Assembly: GCF_031954365.1 (NCBI RefSeq)
Contig: NZ_JAUSVZ010000014.1
Strand: one strand, 5' to 3'
DNA: 64,000 nt
From: Brevibacillus aydinogluensis
GTDB lineage: Bacteria; Bacillota; Bacilli; Brevibacillales; Brevibacillaceae
The notes under the pieces are model-generated. The model did no database searches. It was given only the letters and a program-made list of their open reading frames with translations, and was not told where the DNA came from. A program made the translations under genes and the position numbers. This document shows positions 58,131 through 64,000 of the stretch, in pieces (positions within the stretch are counted from its first letter, which is position 1; each line of letters begins with the position of its first letter).

Positions 58131-58508
58131 ATGAACAACGATTTTATTCGTCTGAAAAATCTGGAAGGCGAACTGAAGCTGACCCAGATGAACAAAAACC
58201 TGGGCTGCTCCGTCACCAGCAAAGAACTGGTATTTCAAAAGCCGCACATGACCTACCACCTGTTTTTGCATGACATCGTCAGCATGGTGCCGGTAAAGCT
58301 GGACAGCTCACCGATCTCCTTTCGTCGCCAAAACGAAGTCATTCAATCCGCGTTTGGCTCCGATTACTACAAGCTGTCCGTAAAGTGGGCCCGCATCGTC
58401 ACCCGCTCGGGCGTCGTCGAACGGGAAAACATGGAGTTCATCGTCCCGCTCTCTGCCAAAATGCTGTCGTACATCGCCCAATACAGCGGGCTCGTGGCGA
58501 TCACGTAA
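58131..58508 (+). CDS. Unknown 125-residue protein
   Basis: A soluble protein (MNNDFIRLKNLEGELKLTQM ... KPHMTYHLFLHDIVSMVPV ... IVPLSAKMLSYIAQYSGLVAI) with no recognised domain. GGAGGGG lies at good spacing before the ATG at 58131, which supports a real gene. The pattern of alternating beta strands suggests a PilZ- or barrel-like fold, a guess only. Confidence 0.65.
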   Translation: MNNDFIRLKNLEGELKLTQMNKNLGCSVTSKELVFQKPHMTYHLFLHDIVSMVPVKLDSSPISFRRQNEVIQSAFGSDYYKLSVKWARIVTRSGVVERENMEFIVPLSAKMLSYIAQYSGLVAIT

Positions 58509-58584
58509 CGTAAAACACCTCTATGCCGCCCCGGCGTGCCCAGGGATGCTTCGTTATTCGCGGCCCGCTTTCGCCTGCATGTCC

Positions 58585-59055
58585 CTACCGTTTCAGGACG
58601 ATGAACGTGCCGGTGCCGTGAGCGATCAGCCGGTCCTGTTCGTCGTACACGCTGCCCTGCATCACGACCAGCGTCTGCCCGCGATGCAGAAAACTGGCTT
58701 CCGCACGCAGCCGCTGCCCTTTGCCCGGACGCAGGTAGTTGGTCTTCAGTTCGGTCGTCACCGCGTACCGGTCGGGGGGCAGGCTGCGGTTGATCAGGGA
58801 ACCCATCGCCGAGTCAATCAGCGTCGCCAGGATGCCGCCGTGAACGACGCCCAGCGAGTTGTGCATGAACGGCGTCAGCGGCACATCAAAACGGTACGTG
58901 TTTTCATCGACAAATTCGCCCTTCAAGCCGAGAAATCCGGACAGAAAGGCGCTGTTCCGCTCCCGCCGCTGCCGGATGGCCTGCAGGGCCAGTTCCAGTA
59001 TCTGCCGCTCCTCGTCACTCCCTTCTTCCCAGATCGCTTTCCACTCTTCGTTCAT
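58585..59055 (-). CDS. PaaI-type hotdog thioesterase
   Basis: 156 residues. The hotdog core is visible: NSLGVVHGGILATLIDSAMGSLINRSLP (the HGG motif), TTELKTNYLRPGKGQRLRAEA and GTGTFIVLK. It should hydrolyse acyl-CoA, most often phenylacetyl or other aryl/short-chain esters; the substrate is unknown. The N-terminal 30 residues are helical and longer than in typical PaaI. Confidence 0.87.
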   Translation of the reverse strand: MNEEWKAIWEEGSDEERQILELALQAIRQRRERNSAFLSGFLGLKGEFVDENTYRFDVPLTPFMHNSLGVVHGGILATLIDSAMGSLINRSLPPDRYAVTTELKTNYLRPGKGQRLRAEASFLHRGQTLVVMQGSVYDEQDRLIAHGTGTFIVLKR

Positions 59056-59259
59056 CTCTGTTCACTCCACGCAAAAATAGCATTCACTTCCTTATTCTAA
59101 AACAACGCCGACGCGATTTCACGTTCCGCTTTTTCACCCGCGCTGAGCAGCCGCCTTTCTGAGCGAATGTTCAGACTCTTACGGTTGTTTGTACTTGTGA
59201 AAAAGTGATAAGATAGTTCAAAACACGGCAGGTTTTTGACTGGAAAGGAGTTTTTCATA

Positions 59260-60936
59260 GTGGTCAAACGTAGAAGCGACATGATCAAGAAAGGCTTTGA
59301 CCGCGCCCCCCACCGCAGTCTGCTGCGCGCGGCCGGAGTAAAAGAAGAGGATTTTGACAAACCGTTTATCGCCATCTGCAACTCGTACATCGACATCATT
59401 CCCGGCCATGTGCACCTGCAGGAGTTTGGCCGGCTCGTCAAGGAAGCCGTGCGGGAGGCGGGCGGCGTACCGTTTGAATTCAACACGATCGGCGTGGACG
59501 ACGGCATCGCCATGGGACACATCGGCATGCGGTACTCCCTGCCCAGCCGGGAAATTATCGCCGACAGCCTGGAGACGGTCGTCTCCGCTCACTGGTTTGA
59601 CGGCATGATCTGCATTCCCAACTGCGACAAGATCACACCCGGCATGATGATGGGCGCGCTGCGGGTCAACATTCCCACCATTTTTGTAACCGGCGGCCCG
59701 ATGAGAGCGGGCAAAACCAGCGATGGCCGCTCCATCTCGCTCTCGTCCGTCTTTGAAGGCGTCGGCGCCTACCAGGCCGGCCTGATCGACGACAAGCAGC
59801 TGGAAGAACTGGAGCAGTACGGCTGTCCGTCCTGCGGCTCCTGTTCCGGGATGTTTACGGCCAACTCGATGAACTGTCTGGCGGAAGTCCTGGGCCTCGC
59901 GCTCCCCGGAAACGGCACGATTCTCGCCGTCTCGCCGGAGCGCCGGGAACTGGTCAAAGCATCAGCGAAAAAGCTGATGGAGCTGATCGAACGCGACATC
60001 AAACCGCGCGACATCGTCACGCTGGAAGCGATCGACGACGCATTCGCGCTGGACATGGCGATGGGCGGCTCCACCAACACGGTGCTGCACACGCTCGCCA
60101 TCGCGCAGGAAGCGGGCATCGAGTACCCGATCGAGCGCATCAACGAAGTGGCCAAACGCGTCCCGCACCTGTGCAAGCTGGCCCCCGCCTCCGACTACCA
60201 CATCGAGGACTGCCACAACGCGGGCGGCGTATCGGCCATCCTGAAGGAAATCGCCAAAAAGCCGGGGACGCTGCACCTGGAGCGCATCACCGTCACCGGC
60301 AAGACACTGGGGGAAAACATCGCCGAGGCGGAGATCAAGGACGACAAGGTCATCCGCCGTTTGGACAACCCGTACAGCGAGTCGGGCGGCCTCTCCGTCC
60401 TGTTCGGCAATTTGGCGCCGCAGGGCGCAATCATCAAGACGGGCGGCGTGGACCCGTCGATCAAGCGGCACGAGGGACCGGCCATTTGTTTCGACTCGCA
60501 GGATGAAGCGTTGGCCGGCATCGCGGGCGGCAAGATCAAGCCGGGCCACGTGGTCGTCATCCGCTACGAAGGCCCCAAGGGCGGCCCCGGCATGCCTGAA
60601 ATGCTGGCGCCGACCTCCCAGATCGTCGGCATGGGGCTGGGCAAAGAAGTGGCCCTCATCACCGACGGCCGATTCTCCGGCGCCTCCCGCGGCATCAGCA
60701 TCGGCCACGTCTCACCGGAAGCGGCGGAAGGCGGACCGCTCGCCTTCGTCCAGGACGGGGACATCATCAGCATCGACCTGGAGGAGCGCTCCATCCACCT
60801 GCATGTCTCTCCCGAGGAACTGGAGCGCCGCCGGGCCAACTGGAACGGCTTCGAGCCAAAGGTAAAAACCGGCTACCTGGCCCGCTACTCCAAGCTGGTG
60901 ACCAACGCCAGCCAGGGCGGCGTGCTGAAAATCTGA
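59260..60936 (+). CDS. ilvD: Dihydroxy-acid dehydratase
   Basis: 558 residues. It makes the 2-keto acids of valine and isoleucine synthesis. The Fe-S cysteines are in PNCDKITPGMMMG and CPSCGSCSGMFTANSMNCL; the C-terminal GKIKPGHVVVIRYEGPKGGPGMPEM is complete. The GTG at 59260 follows AAAGGAG at 9 bases. A promoter candidate (TTGTTT, 18 bases, TAAGAT) lies upstream. It stands alone, away from ilvBHC. Confidence 0.95.
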   Translation: MVKRRSDMIKKGFDRAPHRSLLRAAGVKEEDFDKPFIAICNSYIDIIPGHVHLQEFGRLVKEAVREAGGVPFEFNTIGVDDGIAMGHIGMRYSLPSREIIADSLETVVSAHWFDGMICIPNCDKITPGMMMGALRVNIPTIFVTGGPMRAGKTSDGRSISLSSVFEGVGAYQAGLIDDKQLEELEQYGCPSCGSCSGMFTANSMNCLAEVLGLALPGNGTILAVSPERRELVKASAKKLMELIERDIKPRDIVTLEAIDDAFALDMAMGGSTNTVLHTLAIAQEAGIEYPIERINEVAKRVPHLCKLAPASDYHIEDCHNAGGVSAILKEIAKKPGTLHLERITVTGKTLGENIAEAEIKDDKVIRRLDNPYSESGGLSVLFGNLAPQGAIIKTGGVDPSIKRHEGPAICFDSQDEALAGIAGGKIKPGHVVVIRYEGPKGGPGMPEMLAPTSQIVGMGLGKEVALITDGRFSGASRGISIGHVSPEAAEGGPLAFVQDGDIISIDLEERSIHLHVSPEELERRRANWNGFEPKVKTGYLARYSKLVTNASQGGVLKI

Positions 60937-60953
60937 TTTCGGTCCAAAACAAC

Positions 60954-60985
60954 ACGGGCACCTCACAAAGAGGTGCCCGTACGTT
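60954..60985. terminator. Hairpin between ilvD and the enolase-family gene
   Basis: The perfect stem ACGGGCACCTC / GAGGTGCCCGT has a 5-base loop and lies between converging genes. T-runs are short on both sides. Confidence 0.65.
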
Positions 60986-60988
60986 TGA

Positions 60989-62104
60989 TCAAGATCTCGT
61001 CAGCACACGGACCGCCGTCGTGTACTTGTCCAACAGCTCCGGCACCGGCGCAAATCCGATCCCCGGCGCCTCGGGAACGGCAATCGTGCCGTCGGCGGCC
61101 ACTTCCACCCAGGGGTCGATGATGTCTTCCTGCCAGTAGCGCGACGAGCCCGCCGTGTCGCCAGGCAGCGTAAAATTGGGCAGAGTGGTTACGGCGATGT
61201 TGTGCGCCCGGCCGATGCCCGATTCCAGCATGCCCCCGCACCAGAGCGGAATCCCCTTTTCCACGCAGAGGTCGTGAATCCGTTTCGCCTCCGACAGTCC
61301 GCCGACGCGGCCCACCTTCATGTTGATAATCCGCGTGCTGCCCAGCTCAATCGCTTTGCGCGCATCCTCGTACGAGTGGATGCTTTCGTCCAGACAGATC
61401 GGCGTCTTCAGTTCCCGCTGCAGCTTGGCGTGGTCGATGATGTCGTCGTGGGCCAGCGGCTGTTCGATCATCATCAGATCAAACTCGTCCAACTGCTTCA
61501 GCACGTCCACGTCGTTCAGGGTGTAGGCGGAGTTGGCGTCGGCCATCATCGGAATGTCGCCGAATCGCTGGCGCAGCGCGCGGATCACCTCCACGTCCCT
61601 GCCCGGCGCAATCTTGATTTTCATCCGGCGGTAGCCCAGCTCCAGGTATTTCTCCACGTTGCGGAACAAATCGTTGATGTCCGCCTCGATCCCCAGGCTG
61701 ACGCCCACCTCGATCCTGTCCTTGGTGCCGCCCAGCGCTCGGGCCAGCGGAATCCCCTGCTGTTTGGCGTACAAGTCCCAGTACGCGCCTTCGAGAGCGG
61801 ATTTGGCCATGTTGTTGCGGCGAATCGGGGCAAACAGGCGCCCCACCTCGTCGGGATGGGCGATCTCCCCGTATTCAAACAGCATCGGCACGAGGAAATC
61901 CTCCATCATGTGCCATGCCGTTCCCACCGTCTCCTCGCTGTAGAGCGGTTTGCCGGAAACGACGCACTCCCCGTAGCCGACAAAATCCTTGGTGTGAACC
62001 TCCACCAGGATAAAATCGCGGATGATCTCGGTGCCAAAGCTGGTTTGAAACGGCGCTTTTAACTGCATGCTCATCTTGCGGAGCACGATCTTTTCGGCGT
62101 TCAT
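60989..62104 (-). CDS. menC: o-Succinylbenzoate synthase / N-acylamino acid racemase family enolase
   Basis: 371 residues, MLE subgroup of the enolase superfamily. The catalytic KxK is in YRRMKIKIAPGRD, the metal ligands in MADANSAYTL, IEQPLAHDD and CLDES, and the second base in NMKVGRVGG. This Firmicute subfamily (MenC2/NSAR) often has both activities: menaquinone precursor synthesis and N-succinylamino acid racemization. No other men gene is near, so which activity matters here is open. The ATG at 62104 follows AAAGGAAG. Confidence 0.85.
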   Translation of the reverse strand: MNAEKIVLRKMSMQLKAPFQTSFGTEIIRDFILVEVHTKDFVGYGECVVSGKPLYSEETVGTAWHMMEDFLVPMLFEYGEIAHPDEVGRLFAPIRRNNMAKSALEGAYWDLYAKQQGIPLARALGGTKDRIEVGVSLGIEADINDLFRNVEKYLELGYRRMKIKIAPGRDVEVIRALRQRFGDIPMMADANSAYTLNDVDVLKQLDEFDLMMIEQPLAHDDIIDHAKLQRELKTPICLDESIHSYEDARKAIELGSTRIINMKVGRVGGLSEAKRIHDLCVEKGIPLWCGGMLESGIGRAHNIAVTTLPNFTLPGDTAGSSRYWQEDIIDPWVEVAADGTIAVPEAPGIGFAPVPELLDKYTTAVRVLTRS

Positions 62105-62263
62105 GCTACCAGACTTCCTTTCCCCCAGTGGTATTTGACAGCCTGCTGGTGATTGCACTCTCTTTATACCACAGGGAGGTCCGGCGGGGAATCATTCAAT
62201 TTCAAATTTTCCAAAATCAAACGGCTTGTTGTTATGACCGCATCATTTTTCCCGATTTGATTG

Positions 62264-62767
62264 TTACAGGACGCGGCGAGCCGTAACGAAGCGTTTCTCC
62301 CACGACGTGCCGCGGAATTTGGTATACGTCACGCCTGGTTTGCCGTAGGTATGCAGCAGTTTGTTGTCGCCGGCGTAGATCGCCACGTGCGTGATATAGG
62401 TGGATGTCGGTTTGCTGCCGGACGAGCGGAAGAAGACCAGATCGCCCTTTTTCAAGCTGCTCTTGGATACTTTGACCCCGACTTTCGCCTGCGAACGGGA
62501 TGTGCGCGGCAGGCTGATTCCCAGCGCTTCACGGTAGACGCGCTGAACAAACGACGAGCAGTCAAACGTGCGCGTCGTGCTGCTTTTCGAGCCGAATTTA
62601 TACGGCGTGCCGAGATATTTGGTACCCACTTGAATGACTTTATCCGCCCGGGATTGGGTCCATTTTGCCTCAGCCACACCGTGGTTGCCGGGAAGTGGAG
62701 CCACCACCCCGGTGACGCCGAGGGCTGTACCCAACAAAATGGCGACAAGCGTTTTGCGAAGTTTCAT
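62264..62767 (-). CDS. NlpC/P60-family cell wall hydrolase, secreted
   Basis: 167 residues. A signal peptide (TLVAILLGTALGVTGVVA, cleavage near AEA-KW) is followed directly by a NlpC/P60 catalytic domain: Cys in FDCSSFVQRVYREALG, His in THVAIYAGDNKLLHTYG. There are no LysM or SH3 wall-binding repeats. It should cut D-Glu-meso-DAP bonds in peptidoglycan. The ATG at 62767 follows GGGAGGAG. Confidence 0.9.
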   Translation of the reverse strand: MKLRKTLVAILLGTALGVTGVVAPLPGNHGVAEAKWTQSRADKVIQVGTKYLGTPYKFGSKSSTTRTFDCSSFVQRVYREALGISLPRTSRSQAKVGVKVSKSSLKKGDLVFFRSSGSKPTSTYITHVAIYAGDNKLLHTYGKPGVTYTKFRGTSWEKRFVTARRVL

Positions 62768-63130
62768 GCTGTTTCTCCTCCCTTGTTGCAAAATCCTTGT
62801 TGAAAAATCGATCGCCGATTTCACGCTTGTCCTCTACTCTACCATCGCGTCACCGGTTGATAATTGTCAAATTCCTGGCAATTCCGCCGATCGTGGCTGT
62901 CAGCTATTTCTACTTGACACTGTCGTTCCCATAGCGGCGGGGAATCCTGCTTCCTTTTTTCATTATCGTTTTCCAAAAACTGCTACCCCTGTATTCCAAT
63001 TTTGTCCAGCATTATCTTCATTTGTTCAACCGCCATACGGCTTTTGTCCCGGATGATTCCCAACACATTCCATATTGATCGCAGAATAACTGGAACTATT
63101 TGTAAGTAACCTGTCTGCCTGGATGAATGC
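62768..63130. other. Long intergenic region between the NlpC/P60 gene and trmB
   Basis: About 360 bases, AT-richer than the flanks, with no credible gene. ATTGTCA / TGGCAAT around 62863-62882 is an imperfect inverted repeat near the NlpC/P60 promoter side. TTGACA occurs on both strands but without a convincing -10. Confidence 0.4.
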
Positions 63131-63159
63131 TTGCAACCTGGACCGACTCGTCGTACAGT
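63131..63159 (+). promoter_or_regulatory. Predicted sigma-A promoter of trmB
   Basis: TTGCAA and TACAGT are separated by 17 bases, 72 bases before the start. Confidence 0.55.
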
Positions 63160-63230
63160 ATATAGGAGCTTGTCATGGGCAGCGTGCTGAGAAAGCGCGC
63201 GTGTCGGGTAAAGAGGAGGTTCATGTTTTC

Positions 63231-63875
63231 ATGCGACTGCGCAACATCCCTGGGGCCGAAGAGGCCCTGCGCGAATATCCCACGTTTGTGGACTTCCCGG
63301 ACTCCTATCGCGGCAAATGGAGCGAGCGGTTTGGCAACGACCGTCCCATTCATGTGGAAATTGGCTGTGGCAAAGGGCGGTTTATCAACACGCTGGCCGA
63401 AAAACATCCGGACATCAACTTCATCGCCGTGGAATTGAAGGCGGAGGTAATCCTGCGCGCCGCCCAGCGGACGGAGAAGCGGGCAATCCCCAATCTGGCC
63501 TTTGTCCAGTACAATGCGGCAAACCTGTCTGACCTGTTCGCACCGGGCGAAGTGTCCCGCATCTACCTCAACTTCAGCGATCCCTGGCCGAAGAAGCGGC
63601 ACGCCAAACGGCGCCTCACCCACGCCAACTTTCTGATGGGGTACAAACAGGTGCTGAAGCCGTACGGAGAGATTCACCTGAAAACGGACAACGAACAGTT
63701 GTTTGAGTTCTCGCTCAACCAATTTTCGGACCAGCGTTTTCAGCTGCGCCACATCACATTTGACCTGCACCATTCGCCATTTGCCGAGGACAATGTGATG
63801 ACCGAGTACGAGGAGCGCTTCTCCTCGCGCGGACAGCGCATCTACCGGACGGAAGCCATTTACCTGCCGGAGTAG
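63231..63875 (+). CDS. trmB: tRNA (guanine-N7-)-methyltransferase
   Basis: 214 residues. It methylates G46 of tRNA with SAM. The SAM-binding GCGKGRF motif (VEIGCGKGRFINTLA), the catalytic NFSDPWPKKRHAKRRLTH stretch and the C-terminal TEYEERFSSRGQRIYRTE are complete. The ATG at 63231 is 11 bases after GAGGAGG; a nearer ATG is out of frame. Confidence 0.95.
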   Translation: MRLRNIPGAEEALREYPTFVDFPDSYRGKWSERFGNDRPIHVEIGCGKGRFINTLAEKHPDINFIAVELKAEVILRAAQRTEKRAIPNLAFVQYNAANLSDLFAPGEVSRIYLNFSDPWPKKRHAKRRLTHANFLMGYKQVLKPYGEIHLKTDNEQLFEFSLNQFSDQRFQLRHITFDLHHSPFAEDNVMTEYEERFSSRGQRIYRTEAIYLPE

Positions 63876-63906
63876 CACGCGCCGGCAGCCGACAATCAGA
63901 AACAGA

Positions 63907-64000
63907 ATCGAGTAGGAGGGGGTGGTTAACCCCCGTCCTCTCACACCACCGTACGTACCGACCGGTATACGGCGGTTCACCAAGCTTGACGAAGTGTGAA
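63907..64000 (-). mobile_element. 3' end of a group II intron (domains V and VI); rest outside the window
   Basis: On the minus strand CCGCCGTATACC-GGTC-GGTACGTACGGTGG (about 63946-63975) folds as domain V, with the CGC triad, a two-base CG bulge and a tetraloop. Domain VI follows at 63911-63938 (GGGGG-ttaacca-CCCCC with a bulged A in TCCTAC), and the intron would end ...CTCGAT at 63907. The reverse transcriptase frame and 5' end would lie to the right of the window. Confidence 0.8.

Overview
The window comes from a GC-rich, endospore-forming Firmicute of the Brevibacillus type. The evidence is the acuA-acuB-acuC / ccpA / aroA / ytxJ neighbourhood of Bacillales, a bacilliredoxin-like protein, a SAM-I riboswitch, a CymR-like operator, a match to the sigma-K promoter consensus, strong GGAGG-type ribosome binding sites and frequent GTG/TTG starts. 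The species assignment is inference. No rRNA, tRNA or CRISPR array was seen.

Layout. 1-12.6 kb: tail of a fibronectin-type-III protein, acuABC, a nucleosidase-glutaredoxin fusion, ccpA, csoR, aroA, a long FtsA-like protein, ytxJ, small zinc-ribbon genes, a sporulation-type small protein and an M29 aminopeptidase. 12.7-16.5 kb: a padR gene, then an HtrA-like serine protease gene split by a 2,076-bp element that carries an HxlR regulator and a large serine recombinase. 16.3-20.6 kb: an iron cluster with a DUF2325 gene, an encapsulin cargo and its shell, an aminotransferase, and a small unknown protein under a Fur box. 20.9-31.4 kb: S-box-controlled mtnE, a marR-RND pump-adaptor operon, and molybdopterin genes (moaC-MFS, moaDE-moeB). 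31.8-34.5 kb: aconitase.

34.5-45.8 kb is accessory in character. Four copies (A-D) of a non-coding repeat, 328 bp when intact, sit at rho-independent terminator hairpins. C and D are each flanked by a duplicated copy of the whole hairpin. A and B bracket an AT-rich island with a matrixin-like protease and an unknown exported protein, in the arrangement expected of a transposition cointegrate. Between and beside them lie iclR, an aldo/keto reductase, a flavin-binding protein, a quinone oxidoreductase, a lysR/DMT pair, a lipoprotein and signal peptidase I.

45.8-64 kb: the DNA translocase sftA, a lipoprotein, a complete assimilatory sulfate reduction and siroheme operon (sirB-sir-DUF3906-cobA/hemD-cysH-sat-cysC) behind a CymR-like operator, an inositol-phosphatase family gene, a thioesterase, ilvD, a menC-type enolase, an NlpC/P60 hydrolase and trmB. 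The window ends in the 3' end (domains V and VI) of a group II intron on the minus strand.

The two most unusual systems are (i) the recombinase element, whose excision between 10-bp repeats would rebuild an in-frame protease with a complete His-Asp-Ser triad, and (ii) the terminator-inserting repeat family with its composite island. All coordinates, motifs and promoter matches were read by eye; no database search was run.
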